Source: Candidatus Soleaferrea massiliensis AP7 (GTDB taxonomy: Bacteria > Bacillota > Clostridia > Oscillospirales > Ruminococcaceae). Taken from it: 64,000 nucleotides of DNA. How positions within the stretch are numbered: position 1 is the stretch's first letter; each line of letters begins with the position of its first letter. Below, piece by piece: positions 41,816 through 50,252 of this stretch. The notes under the pieces were generated by a model, which saw only the letters and a list, made by a program, of their open reading frames with translations, did no database searches and was not told the DNA's origin. Location of the stretch: assembly GCF_000820765.1 (NCBI RefSeq), contig NZ_CCYH01000029.1, positions 124,001 through 188,000 on the forward strand. The letters are read 5' to 3'. The translations under genes were made by a program, and so were the position numbers.

Positions 41816-41821
41816 TTTTTT
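41774..41821 (-). promoter_or_regulatory. programmed -1 ribosomal frameshift signal
   Basis: The heptamer A AAA AAC (41821-41815, in the correct phase after CC) is a canonical slippery site. Four bases later an 11-bp perfect stem begins: AAGTCGGGTAA (minus strand, plus 41800-41810) pairs with TTACCCGACTT (plus 41774-41784) around a 15-base loop. The 0-frame stop (41800-41802) lies inside the stem. This yields G without, and GT with, the slip. Confidence 0.85.
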
Positions 41822-42186
41822 GGGGCTTCTTCCTCACTTTCGATATTTCGCTTGGTGCCTCTAAACATCGCCTCGGTGATGGCGCTCTTATATGCCGCCA
41901 GTTCCAGCGGCGAGGTCAGAAGCTCCACGTTCTCCTCAGACAGCGTTTCTTTCGGGTTATCCTTATTCTTGAGGTTATGGACAAGGATGGACTGGTTCGC
42001 CAGCAGCGTGATCAGCCACACAATTTCATCCAGTGCCATTTCAAAGTTTTCGGACTTAAGCAATTTTTCGCCCAGGTTCTCTAATCCGCCATACCTCCGG
42101 GCGATCTCCTTCGTTGCGCGGGTGGTGAGTATCAGTTCAAACTCCGCGCCACCGATATTTATAACAGCGCTTCTCTCGTTATCCAT
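41800..42186 (-). CDS. tail assembly chaperone G
   Basis: A 128-residue protein (VINIGGAEFELILTTRATKEI, LENLGEKLL), with a helical body and acidic C-terminus ending PKNAEVG. It lies between the tail tube and tape measure genes, the invariant position of the G chaperone. Near its end the ribosome can slip at A AAA AAC to produce the longer GT protein. G is made in excess over GT in known siphophages. Confidence 0.85.
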   Translation of the reverse strand: MDNERSAVINIGGAEFELILTTRATKEIARRYGGLENLGEKLLKSENFEMALDEIVWLITLLANQSILVHNLKNKDNPKETLSEENVELLTSPLELAAYKSAITEAMFRGTKRNIESEEEAPKNAEVG

Positions 42187-42198
42187 TATTCAATCCTC

Positions 42199-42789
42199 CT
42201 ACGGTTCCGGTGTATAGACAGGCTCGTAGACCTGAGAGAACCAGCCGGTGATGGTAGCGGAAGATACGCCTGCGTCGCCATCGGTGACCTCCGCTTTCCA
42301 CGGGTGCTTGCCCATACCATCCAGCTTATTCCGGCGCATGACCGTTCCTTCGATGGTGGGCGTAGAGAAGGTGATGGAATCAGCCTTCGTCTGCAGGTTC
42401 GTCGCGGGCAGTCCGAACTTCACGCGATAGAGCCAGAAATACCGGTATTTGCCGTTGGCTTTCTGCGCGCGGAAACCCACCGCACAGGGCGTCCCCACGT
42501 TCTCGCTGGCCGAAACCAGCACGCCGTTATCGTCCGTGGTCGCGCCTGTCAGATCCGCCGCGACCGTGGGGCCAATATCGTCCACGCCGAGGGTGAGCGT
42601 CCCGCTGTTGAAGTCCTTAACCACCTCTGCGGCACCGTCATCCGCGTACAGGATTGCCTCCACCAGCTCCACCGACAGCTCGGCGTTGATGGCTTTGGCG
42701 AGTACAAGGGGTGTCGCGTAGGTTTCCTCGCCGTTGGAATCCTCGGTTATTTTTGCATAGTACAGCTTGTCAAGACCAATCGTTGCCAT
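42199..42789 (-). CDS. major tail tube protein
   Basis: A 196-residue tail protein of the phi13-like family (IGLDKLYYAKITEDSNGEE, then LTLGVDDIGPTVAADLTGA, with a conserved VGFRAQKANGKYRYFWLYRVKF stretch at about residues 105-126). It forms the stacked hexameric rings of the tail tube. Its place between tail-completion genes and the G/GT chaperone supports the call. A GGAGGAAT site precedes ATG 42789. Confidence 0.85.
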   Translation of the reverse strand: MATIGLDKLYYAKITEDSNGEETYATPLVLAKAINAELSVELVEAILYADDGAAEVVKDFNSGTLTLGVDDIGPTVAADLTGATTDDNGVLVSASENVGTPCAVGFRAQKANGKYRYFWLYRVKFGLPATNLQTKADSITFSTPTIEGTVMRRNKLDGMGKHPWKAEVTDGDAGVSSATITGWFSQVYEPVYTPEP

Positions 42790-42792
42790 GTG

Positions 42793-43134
42793 TTATTCCT
42801 CCAATCCGTAGTTTTTTGCCACGTCAATAACGTAATGGTGGTAGCCGGTATCATCCTCGTGGCCGATATACCGACGCTCGGTTACCGTAAAATCCGCGTT
42901 CAAAAGCGCCGTCGTGATCTGCTTTTTCCGCAGCCGGTAATTGCCTTTTATAAACAGCGATAACCGAGCTTCCTGCACCTCGTATCCCGGACGGTTATCC
43001 GCGTGGACTTCGAAAATGTCCGAAAGCGGGAGTATCACGACATACTCATCCGGGGCTTTGCCAGAAAAAACGCCGGTCTCCACGGGAAGCGGGACGGCGT
43101 TCACAAGGGTATTCAGTTCCGATAAAATGCTCAT
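42793..43134 (-). CDS. tail terminator-like protein
   Basis: A 113-residue protein. Position (between the gp10-like protein and the tail tube), size and the alpha-beta pattern with VVILPLSDIFEVHADNRP and a YHHYVIDVAKNYG end fit tail terminator/completion proteins that cap the tube and set its end. The family match is by pattern and synteny, not by a unique motif. It overlaps the upstream gene by 4 bases. Confidence 0.65.
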   Translation of the reverse strand: MSILSELNTLVNAVPLPVETGVFSGKAPDEYVVILPLSDIFEVHADNRPGYEVQEARLSLFIKGNYRLRKKQITTALLNADFTVTERRYIGHEDDTGYHHYVIDVAKNYGLEE

Positions 43135-43562
43135 AGCTTGCCGATCTCCTCCTCCAGTTTGGCGATCATCGCGTCGGTGCAGGGTTTCCGGGACGCCGTC
43201 TTTGCCGGTCGAAGGAACGGCTTTGCGGGTTGGCCGTGCTTGCCGTATTCGATGATGTTGGCGATCTTGGCGTTGCTCTCACCGTCCGTACGCGGCTCTG
43301 CGAAACCGACCTTTACATTGTAATTGCCGTTCCTGTCCTGTTTAGCGTCCGAAAGGCCGAGAGAGGAAAGCAGCTCGCCCGTGGTTCTGGAAGGATATGC
43401 AGTTCCTTTGCCGATGGCCGTGCGCAGGTTGCCTTTGACCTTTTCCAGCACCACCTCGCCGCCGACCTCCAGCACCTTCGGTACGATCACGTCGATTTGA
43501 TCACCCAGCCGGGATATACGCAGGAGAAATTCCTTCGGCATTTGCACATTCACTTTCGCCAT
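43131..43562 (-). CDS. HK97 gp10-like tail-completion protein
   Basis: ATG 43562 (MAKVNVQMPKEF) was preferred; GTG 43571 overlapping the upstream stop is possible. About 143 residues with the family pattern VGGEVVLEKVKGNLRTAIG, GELLSSLGLS and the NIIEYGKHGQPAKPFLRPA motif near the C-terminus. Proteins of this type are neck or tail-completion components joining head connector and tail. Confidence 0.82.
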   Translation of the reverse strand: MAKVNVQMPKEFLLRISRLGDQIDVIVPKVLEVGGEVVLEKVKGNLRTAIGKGTAYPSRTTGELLSSLGLSDAKQDRNGNYNVKVGFAEPRTDGESNAKIANIIEYGKHGQPAKPFLRPAKTASRKPCTDAMIAKLEEEIGKL

Positions 43563-43567
43563 ATCCG

Positions 43568-43903
43568 TCACCCCACGGAAGGCTCCAGCCGCTCGGCCAG
43601 AACCTCGATATACATTCCGCGTCCCCGAACATCCTCCGCGCTGAGTATCCGGTACCGCCCGTCGTCACAGGTAATGAGCATTTCAGCGGTGACCTCCATG
43701 CCGGGTATTTTCCTGAACCGGAATAGAGAAGACGCGGTAGAAAACGCCGCCATATTCATCCACCGCTCGCCCCCGTGGCGATCTTCCTTGTATGCGCGGA
43801 CGGAAGCGAGGATGGTGTCGCCCGTCGTTGCAAAGCCCTCCGCATCCTTAGTGGGAGTCGTGCTGACGATGTCGATGAAGGTGTTCATCTTCCCAAAGCT
43901 CAT
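43568..43903 (-). CDS. head closure / head-tail adaptor protein (SPP1 gp16-like)
   Basis: ATG 43903 lies 7 bases after a GTGGGGTG stretch; GTG 43912 is an alternative. About 111 residues of the beta-barrel head-closure type (FIDIVSTTPTKDAEGF, YKEDRHGGERW, RYRILSAEDVRGRGMYIEV). It is the stopper that seals the head after packaging. Synteny with connector and gp10-like genes is conserved. Confidence 0.82.
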   Translation of the reverse strand: MSFGKMNTFIDIVSTTPTKDAEGFATTGDTILASVRAYKEDRHGGERWMNMAAFSTASSLFRFRKIPGMEVTAEMLITCDDGRYRILSAEDVRGRGMYIEVLAERLEPSVG

Positions 43904-43904
43904 A

Positions 43905-44225
43905 TCAGACACCCCACTCCCGGTCGAGCCGCAGGAGCATATTCACCGTATCCCATACCTGCTGCCCGGCCTGCACATTGTCCGCAAAGAAACCTGCAGT
44001 CGAGCCATCCCTGCTTTCGTAGAAATGGCTCGACAGCATGATGACAGCCTGTTCGGTGGTCGGCGGCATGGTATGCGTTGCATACCACCCGGCGGCGATA
44101 TGCTGGTAGCTCTCCGCGTAGGAGACGGCGGCGGTGATGTAACTCAGCAGGAGGTCGTCGTCCGCATCATGCATGAGGATCAGGTTTGCCTTAACCTTGG
44201 GTAAAAGATTATCCGCTGTTGCCAT
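43905..44225 (-). CDS. head-tail connector protein (gp6-like)
   Basis: A 106-residue helical protein (LLPKVKANLILMHDADDDLL, YITAAVSYAESYQHIA, AVIMLSSHFYESRDG), typical of gp6/gp15-type adaptors that add a ring below the portal. It directly precedes the head-closure gene with a short overlap. The middle contains the usual residues for dodecameric ring packing, though none is catalytic. Confidence 0.82.
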   Translation of the reverse strand: MATADNLLPKVKANLILMHDADDDLLLSYITAAVSYAESYQHIAAGWYATHTMPPTTEQAVIMLSSHFYESRDGSTAGFFADNVQAGQQVWDTVNMLLRLDREWGV

Positions 44226-44244
44226 ACCGTCCGCCTCCTTCCGC

Positions 44245-44463
44245 TCATTCCTCGTCGGCCTCCATCAGCCCCGCCGCTTTCAACTTGGCGAGTAGGGCGT
44301 TAAAATCGGCGACCAGTCCGGCAACATCAGAAGCCGTGCTGTCCGCCTGATTCTCCGCGACCGGAAGCCCCGTTACCGAGGCTCCCGGCAGGATTTCCAG
44401 TGCGCCGCCGACGACCCATTTCTCGCCGCCCTGTTCCATGTGGTTTTTTGTTGTATAGCTCAA
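44245..44463 (-). CDS. head fibre-like protein
   Basis: A 72-residue protein (MSYTTKNHMEQGGEKWVVGG, then a short GASVTGLP repeat and an amphipathic helix DVAGLVADFNALLAKLKAAG). The opening resembles the base of phage head fibre proteins (phi29 gp8.5-type), which decorate capsids. It lies just after the capsid gene, 13 bases downstream, as decoration proteins often do. Confidence 0.7.
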   Translation of the reverse strand: MSYTTKNHMEQGGEKWVVGGALEILPGASVTGLPVAENQADSTASDVAGLVADFNALLAKLKAAGLMEADEE

Positions 44464-44476
44464 AGGTCAACCCTCC

Positions 44477-45682
44477 TTACGCATGCTGCTGGAGAACTTT
44501 GATAGCCTCCGGCAGGATCAGCTTGCCATCCACGCGCTGGGTAGCCACGAAGCCTACCTGCCCGGTGACGGCATAAAGCTCGTTGAGCCGTCTGAACACA
44601 CGCCCCTGACGGTCTGCCACCCAGTAATAACTGAAGTCGCCAAACACGACGGTCTTGGCAGCTGCCGCAATAGTGGGTACATATGCCGAGGTGTATACAG
44701 GACGGTTCAGGATGGTGTCGGGCGTGCTCGCCTGCAGGGAGGGCTGCCAGAGGTACTGCCCCTGACCATCCTTCAGTTTGCGGATTGCCTTTACGGTGGC
44801 ATCATTCATGACGAACACAGCCCTATTGCGATAGGGCGCCTTCAGCGCGTAGAACAGGTCGAGTACCTCGTCGATGGTGACAGCCGTGGCACCCGCCGTG
44901 GTCACACCGATCTGCGCGCCGCCCGATGCCGCGAGGATTCCGATGGGCTTGCCGGAGCCGTCACCCGTGAAGAAGGCTTCCTCTTCCTTATTACCGATGC
45001 GCCGGGCAAACTCTCTGGAAATGTATGCTTCGAGGTTGAACACGCTGTCGTTGAGTAGCTCCTCGGAAACCTTAATCAGAGTACCCAGCTTGTAGGCTCC
45101 GATGGACACCTGACCGAAGCTGTCGTCACTTTCGGGTATGGTACCTTCCTCATCGATCCAGCTCGCAGTGCCCTTGGATGCTACGACGGGAATCCTCCGG
45201 TCGCCGGAAGAGGTGGTGATGACGCTAGCCAGTGTGCGGAAGATGTTCTCATCTTCGAGGGCTTCCACAAGGGTACGCTCGAATTCGTCGGGCACGAGGT
45301 AACCGCCCTCGGTGTCGGTGCCGATCTGCAGGGCGTTTTTTACATTCGGATCAAGCCCTTCGCCTGCGCGGGTGCGCATGGCGTTCCAGAACGCCTTCCT
45401 GTACTCAGCGGATGCACGGCCTGTCTTTTCCTCGGTGCCCTTGGACGGCGTGTTGGTGATCGGGCTGCTGGTGGCTTTGGAGAGTTCCATATCGATGACA
45501 GCCTGACGCTCAAGGCGCTCGATTTCCTTGCCCAGCGCCACAACGTCGCTTTCCATTTTCTCGTAGGTGGCGGTATCTTCGGCGGACAAAAGCCCATCGC
45601 CACCTCGCTTGCTGTCGAGGAACGCTTTGGCCGCGTCCCACGCCTTGGCGCGCTTCTCGCGCAATTCAAGAATTTTACTCAT
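44477..45682 (-). CDS. HK97-family major capsid protein
   Basis: A 401-residue capsid protein. The first ~105 residues form a coiled delta/scaffold domain (ELREKRAKAWDAAKAFL, KMESDVVALGKEIERLERQ) expected to be removed by the neighbouring protease. The HK97 fold follows: GYLVPDEFERTLVEALE, SWIDEEGTIPESDD (E-loop side), LIKVSEELLNDS (spine helix), FFTGDGSGKPIGIL, and a P-domain near the C-terminus. Self-assembles into the procapsid with the portal. Confidence 0.92.
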   Translation of the reverse strand: MSKILELREKRAKAWDAAKAFLDSKRGGDGLLSAEDTATYEKMESDVVALGKEIERLERQAVIDMELSKATSSPITNTPSKGTEEKTGRASAEYRKAFWNAMRTRAGEGLDPNVKNALQIGTDTEGGYLVPDEFERTLVEALEDENIFRTLASVITTSSGDRRIPVVASKGTASWIDEEGTIPESDDSFGQVSIGAYKLGTLIKVSEELLNDSVFNLEAYISREFARRIGNKEEEAFFTGDGSGKPIGILAASGGAQIGVTTAGATAVTIDEVLDLFYALKAPYRNRAVFVMNDATVKAIRKLKDGQGQYLWQPSLQASTPDTILNRPVYTSAYVPTIAAAAKTVVFGDFSYYWVADRQGRVFRRLNELYAVTGQVGFVATQRVDGKLILPEAIKVLQQHA

Positions 45683-45702
45683 TGTAATGCTCCTCCTTCA
45701 AA

Positions 45703-46404
45703 TTAGTGGGAAATTAAAAAGAGCCGCTTTTCCAGCGACTCAATCGGGGTACTTGTTTTCGGTTTTTGCTTCTTGGGGATCTTCCCGAGCAGGGAGTTGT
45801 ACACGGCGGCGCGGGAGAACATGAGCATCTGTCCCGTGTCCTGCGGGATACGTTCCTCGTCCTCCGTGAACAGGAGCTTATCGGCGAATCCAAGCTCGAT
45901 GGCTTTGTTCGCGTTCATCCAAGTCTCTGCGTCCATGAGGTGCGAGAGCTTCGCCCGCGAAAGGCCGGATTTAAGTTCATAGGCGTTTATGATGCTTTCC
46001 TTGACCTCGTCCAGTAGGGCCTTGGCACGGAGCATTTCCTCGCTGTCGCCGATGGCGATGGTCGAGGGGTTATGGATCATCAGCATGGAAACGGGCGACA
46101 TATACACATCGCCGCCCGCCATCGCAATGACCGATGCCGCGCTTGCCGCCAGTCCGTCGATCTTCACGGTGACATGCCCGGTATAGTCCATAAGCATGTT
46201 GTAAATCTGCGCCGCCGCGAACACGTCGCCGCCCGGCGAGTTGATCCACACCGTGACGCTGCCGCTTCCCGCCAGCAATTCGTCCTTAAACATCTTCGGC
46301 GTGACCTCGTCGCCCCACCAGGTTTCCTCCGAGATCACGCCGTTGAGATAGAGGGTGCGCTCCTCTGTGGTTTCATCCCGCACCCAGTTCCAGAATTTCT
46401 TCAT
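45703..46404 (-). CDS. ClpP-like head maturation protease (S14)
   Basis: A 233-residue serine protease. INSPGGDVFAA, the nucleophile Ser88 in GLAASAAS and the His111 in MLMIHNP make up the ClpP-type active site, with the acidic residue in the LMDAETWMNA region. It processes the capsid delta domain and itself during head maturation. It abuts the portal gene by one base. No ATPase partner is needed for this phage family. Confidence 0.9.
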   Translation of the reverse strand: MKKFWNWVRDETTEERTLYLNGVISEETWWGDEVTPKMFKDELLAGSGSVTVWINSPGGDVFAAAQIYNMLMDYTGHVTVKIDGLAASAASVIAMAGGDVYMSPVSMLMIHNPSTIAIGDSEEMLRAKALLDEVKESIINAYELKSGLSRAKLSHLMDAETWMNANKAIELGFADKLLFTEDEERIPQDTGQMLMFSRAAVYNSLLGKIPKKQKPKTSTPIESLEKRLFLISH

Positions 46405-47652
46405 TTACTGACCTCCTTGCATTGTTTGTCCGGCAAACGCTCCCGCGTCAGCCAGCTTAGTCATGTTGCCGTTGACCAGATACAAATCGCCGCCCTCCTC
46501 GGCGGGGATACGGTTCATGTCCTCCAGTTCTCGGATATCGTTGGCTGACATCCATCCGTTCTGCCGCCCGACGGCGTAACCGTTCATACGGCTTTGGTAA
46601 TCGCCCCGGAGCAGGCCGTCAAGGTTAAACTTGATGAACAGTGATGGTTTCTCGGAGGGCAGGATAAGGGATTGCTGCAGGCTCTGCTCCCAGCGCACCA
46701 CCCACGGATCGAGCGTATATTTTACGAATTCCAGCGATTGCTGCTCTATGTTCGAAAAGCTGGATTTCTCAAGGTCGCCCACCATATGGGGCGGCACGCG
46801 GAAGATCCGGGCGATTTCGTTGATTTGAAACTTCCGTGTCTCCAGAAACTGCGCCTGTTCCGGTGGTATTGACATCTGATGAAACTTGAGCCCTTCCTCC
46901 AGAACCGCCACTTTATGGGCGTTGTGTCCTGAAAACTGCGCGTGCCAGCTCTCCCGCAGTCTTTCTGGGTCTTTCACCACGCCGGGGTGCTCAAGCACGC
47001 CGCCCGGATTTGCACCATTGGCAAAAAATGCCGCGCCGTATTCCTCGGTGGCCAGTGACATGCCGATGGCGTTTTTCGCCATGGCGATGGGGCTATATCC
47101 AATAAGTCCGTCGAAGCCCAGACCGGGGACGTGAAGCACCTCGTCCCTGCGGAGCGTTACCGTTCCACCACTTGGATTAAGCCTGCTTTCCTCGGTGTCA
47201 CGGCGGTATGTGTAGACCAATTCGCCGTTCGTCGCTCGGCTGACCTCCATTTTGTTTGGTAGCAGAGGGTAAAGCGCCACGGCCTGACCGCGCCCGTTCC
47301 GCACCACCTGCGCGTAGGCGTTGCCCCAAAGCAAAAGATGACTCATCAGTGTTTCTCGGAACACGAATGAAGTCATCTCAGGGTTTGGTTCGTTATGGAG
47401 CAGGTAATAGAGCGGGTGCTGTGCGACGCGTTCCTTGCCGCCGTCCATGCGGTACCGGTAAACGTGCAGCGGCAGCCCAGCGATGGCCTCGGACAATATC
47501 CTCACGCAGGCATATACAGCGGCGGATTGCATGGCCGTCCGCTCATTGACCGTCTTGCCGCTGGTCGTACCACCGAACAGGAAGGAGAACGCACCACCAA
47601 CGCGGTTTTGAGGCTTATCCCTAGAACGGAACAGTCCTGAAAAAATACTCAT
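46405..47652 (-). CDS. portal protein (HK97 family)
   Basis: A 415-residue portal. Motifs include ERTAMQSAAVYACVRILSEA, a WHAQFSGHNAHKVAVLEEGL stretch (residues ~228-247) and ARIFRVPPHMVGDLEKSSFSN. It makes the dodecameric ring through which DNA is packaged and released. Gene order TerL, portal, protease, capsid is the standard head module. Its start overlaps the TerL stop by 4 bases. Confidence 0.92.
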   Translation of the reverse strand: MSIFSGLFRSRDKPQNRVGGAFSFLFGGTTSGKTVNERTAMQSAAVYACVRILSEAIAGLPLHVYRYRMDGGKERVAQHPLYYLLHNEPNPEMTSFVFRETLMSHLLLWGNAYAQVVRNGRGQAVALYPLLPNKMEVSRATNGELVYTYRRDTEESRLNPSGGTVTLRRDEVLHVPGLGFDGLIGYSPIAMAKNAIGMSLATEEYGAAFFANGANPGGVLEHPGVVKDPERLRESWHAQFSGHNAHKVAVLEEGLKFHQMSIPPEQAQFLETRKFQINEIARIFRVPPHMVGDLEKSSFSNIEQQSLEFVKYTLDPWVVRWEQSLQQSLILPSEKPSLFIKFNLDGLLRGDYQSRMNGYAVGRQNGWMSANDIRELEDMNRIPAEEGGDLYLVNGNMTKLADAGAFAGQTMQGGQ

Positions 47653-49217
47653 AGGATCAATAACCCCCTCTCGTTATACACCGATTCGCCACCGTTGCCG
47701 GAGCCGCAGCGAATGGCGCGGTCGAGCGCCATAATGGTCGCCACCGCACCGTCGATTTTCTCAGTCGCCTTTTCCTTATCCGCCTTTATATTTCCCGCAG
47801 AGTCGGTTCGGATATAGATGTTGTCCATCATCCATCGAAGTACCGGATGCCCGCCGTGGGCAATTTTCTGTTCCAGAGTCAGTTTCATCAGTTCTTTAGT
47901 CGGTGGGGACATATCTTTAAACCCCTGTCCGAAGGGCACAACCGTGAAGCCCAGCCCTTCGAGGTTTTGGGTCATTTGAACAGCTCCCCAGCGGTCGAAG
48001 GCAATTTCTCTAATGTTATATTTCATACCAAGTTCCTCGATAAAGGCTTCAATAAATCCATAATGAACGACATTCCCTTCGGTTGTTTGAAGAAAACATT
48101 GTTTCTTCCACAAATCGTAATTTACATGATCCCGCCGGACACGCAAATCGATGTTATCCTCCGGTATCCAGAAGTAAGGCAGGATTTGATATTTGTCGGT
48201 CTCATCCAACGGGGGAAATACCAGCACAAAAGCTGTGATATCGATGGTACTGGACAAGTCAAGTCCTCCGTAGCAGGTACGCCCGCGCAGGCTGTCCGCG
48301 TCGACGGGAAAGGCGCATTTGTCCCATTTCTCCATCGGCATCCAGCGTACTGCCTGTTTGACCCACTGATTCAACCGAAGCTGCCGAAAACTGTTCTCCT
48401 CGGCGGGATTTTGTTTTGCGCTCTCACAAGCCGCTTTCACTTTGTCCATTCCTATTGTAATCCCAAGAGAAGGGTTTGCTTTTTTCCATACCTTCGGATC
48501 AGTCCAATCGTCTGCTTCCGCTATGCCATAAATCACTGGATAAAATGTTGGATCCGTCTTGCGTCCCGAAAGAATATCCAGCGCTTTTTGATGTACCTCA
48601 TAACAGATAGAGTTAGTATTGTCACCAGCTGTGGTAATCAAAAAGTATAACGGCTGCATTCTGGCGTCTCCGCTACCCTTGGTCATAACATCAAACAATT
48701 TTCTATTTGGCTGCGTATGCAACTCATCGAAAATTACGCCATGGGTATTGAAACCATGCTTATTTGCCACATCGGCTGAGAGTACCTGATAAGTGCTCTC
48801 CGTTTCTGTATATATAAGCGTCTTTGTAGATTCACGGATTTTGACCCGCTTGTTTAATGCTAGCGATTTGCGCACCATAGCCTCGGCAATCTCAAACACA
48901 ATCTTTGCTTGGTTTTTGTCCGAAGCACAGCTATATACCTTAGCACACTGTTCTCCATCAGCGCAGGTCAACAGAAGCGCAACTGCAGCAGCGAGCTCTG
49001 ACTTTCCATTCTTTTTTGGTATTTCGATATATGCTGTATTAAACTGACGGTATCCGTTTGGCTTCAAAACACCAAACACATCCCGAATGATTCGTTCCTG
49101 CCAATCTATAAGTTCAAAAGGCTGCCCATCCCATATGCCACTGGTATGACGCAATTCCTGGATGAAAGCGACAGCATAGTCGGCGGCTTCTTTGCTGTAA
49201 ACAGAATTCTTCGCCAT
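47649..49217 (-). CDS. terminase large subunit
   Basis: A 522-residue packaging motor from ATG 49217. The ATPase has a Walker-A-like IPKKNGKSELA (near 67-77) and Walker B GVIFDELHT; the C-terminal nuclease has GGLDLSSTIDITAF and further acidic residues. Relatives begin with a KLKKYTPTRFM-type sequence; here RKLKKYTPTRF is encoded in frame directly upstream, but the only in-frame codon near a good ribosome site (AGGAGG, 49262-49267) is ATA at 49253, since no ATG, GTG or TTG lies between 49271 and 49217. The true start may thus be 49253. Confidence 0.93.
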   Translation of the reverse strand: MAKNSVYSKEAADYAVAFIQELRHTSGIWDGQPFELIDWQERIIRDVFGVLKPNGYRQFNTAYIEIPKKNGKSELAAAVALLLTCADGEQCAKVYSCASDKNQAKIVFEIAEAMVRKSLALNKRVKIRESTKTLIYTETESTYQVLSADVANKHGFNTHGVIFDELHTQPNRKLFDVMTKGSGDARMQPLYFLITTAGDNTNSICYEVHQKALDILSGRKTDPTFYPVIYGIAEADDWTDPKVWKKANPSLGITIGMDKVKAACESAKQNPAEENSFRQLRLNQWVKQAVRWMPMEKWDKCAFPVDADSLRGRTCYGGLDLSSTIDITAFVLVFPPLDETDKYQILPYFWIPEDNIDLRVRRDHVNYDLWKKQCFLQTTEGNVVHYGFIEAFIEELGMKYNIREIAFDRWGAVQMTQNLEGLGFTVVPFGQGFKDMSPPTKELMKLTLEQKIAHGGHPVLRWMMDNIYIRTDSAGNIKADKEKATEKIDGAVATIMALDRAIRCGSGNGGESVYNERGLLIL

Positions 49218-49283
49218 AAAACGGGTTGGTGTGTATTTCTTGAGTTTTCGTATATCCGCCGCCTCCTTTCAAATAAAAATGTA

Positions 49284-49316
49284 CAAAGAAAAAAGGAGCT
49301 TCTTTTGAAGTCTCTT
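49284..49316 (-). terminator. terminator before the large terminase gene
   Basis: On the minus strand GAGACTTC-AAAA-GAAGCTC forms a bulged stem followed by TTTTTTCTTT. It lies within the 240-base gap between the GGCT gene and the terminase gene. Confidence 0.6.
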
Positions 49317-49383
49317 TTTTAGCGCTCTGCATGGATTCCTATGCCCAATATGCCTTCGCACCCGGCGCGGATTTCTACAGATC

Positions 49384-49412
49384 GACAAGAAAAAGAGCCT
49401 CCTCGGAAGCTC
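49384..49412 (-). terminator. second terminator before the large terminase gene
   Basis: GAGC and TCC (49395-49402) pair with GGA and GCTC (49405-49412) around one mismatch, followed on the minus strand by TTTTTCTT. Two terminators in series suggest that the terminase-head module is transcribed separately from the accessory genes upstream. Confidence 0.6.
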
Positions 49413-49456
49413 TCTTTCTCTGGAAGTGGATTTCTTCGCACCTATCTACTGCGGCT

Positions 49457-50116
49457 CTACTTCTTGCCGTGCAAGATAAACTCCGTATACTTCTCGGGAA
49501 ATTCCTCCAGCAAGACCACCAGCTCGTAGAATTGCCTGCCATGCGCTATGTGCTGTACGCCCTTGATGTCAAACATGTTGATCTCTCCAGAAGTCCGGAT
49601 TGCCATGATTTGTTCCACAATCCTGTCGGTAAATAGCGTCTTATCCATTATTTCACCTCTCTTTAAAGTGGAGCATGTGGAGTCACGCACCGCTTTGACA
49701 AATATAGCAAGGTCGAACCTCGCATTCACATACCCCTCTTTTATCACCTCGAAGTAATACCTGCTCGGCGAGCCGAGGGGTCTGCCTTCATTCATGATAT
49801 AAATCATCGCTTCGACCCATTTGCCTTTGTATCTCACCTTGACCGTTTCCTTGCGGTAAAGCCACGGATAACCCTCGTACCGGTCGAGCGCCACCTCGTC
49901 CTGGGGCGTGATTTTCCAAACCAGCACCGGAACGCTGCAACCTTTTTCTTTCTCAACGGTTGCCACCGCGCCACCTCTGTCACCCCGGAACAAAAGCCTG
50001 TAACCGGCCAGCTTCGCGCCGCCCATAACTTTGGCGGTGGGGCAACGCTGCGCCATTTGCCTTAAATTCAAATTGCTGCCGTATGCAGCATAAAGCGTGC
50101 TGCTTTCTGTATTCAT
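49457..50116 (-). CDS. gamma-glutamylcyclotransferase-like protein fused to DUF5049
   Basis: A 219-residue continuous frame with two parts. Residues 1-~150 are a GGCT/AIG2-like fold (YAAYGSNLNLRQMAQRCPTA, with the glutamate of this family in DRYEGYPW), which cyclises or removes gamma-glutamyl groups. Residues 157-219 (MDKTLFTDRIVEQIMAIRTS, then NMFDIKGVQHIA) match DUF5049, usually a separate phage protein. An internal AGAGAGGTG site lies just before ATG 49648, so DUF5049 is probably also made alone. The gene is close to an amidoligase gene, a known functional pairing in which one enzyme forms and the other removes gamma-glutamyl-type linkages. Confidence 0.78.
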   Translation of the reverse strand: MNTESSTLYAAYGSNLNLRQMAQRCPTAKVMGGAKLAGYRLLFRGDRGGAVATVEKEKGCSVPVLVWKITPQDEVALDRYEGYPWLYRKETVKVRYKGKWVEAMIYIMNEGRPLGSPSRYYFEVIKEGYVNARFDLAIFVKAVRDSTCSTLKRGEIMDKTLFTDRIVEQIMAIRTSGEINMFDIKGVQHIAHGRQFYELVVLLEEFPEKYTEFILHGKK

Positions 50117-50208
50117 AAAAACCCTTGCCCTTTCTTGCGTTGTGCGCCCGCAGGTTGCCCTGTGGTGCGCTTTCTTTTTACGCCCATAACCATTCGACCG
50201 AACGGCAT
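50113..50208 (-). CDS. possible 31-residue basic peptide
   Basis: MPFGRMVMGVKRKRTTGQPA followed by 11 residues to a TGA that overlaps the start of the GGCT gene (ATGA). It is very basic. No good ribosome site is seen, so the case rests on the overlap and on the otherwise empty 136-base gap. Confidence 0.3.
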   Translation of the reverse strand: MPFGRMVMGVKRKRTTGQPAGAQRKKGQGFL

Positions 50209-50252
50209 GCCAAAACGGAGGGCGGCTGTCCGCCCCCGTTGGCAGCCTTTAT

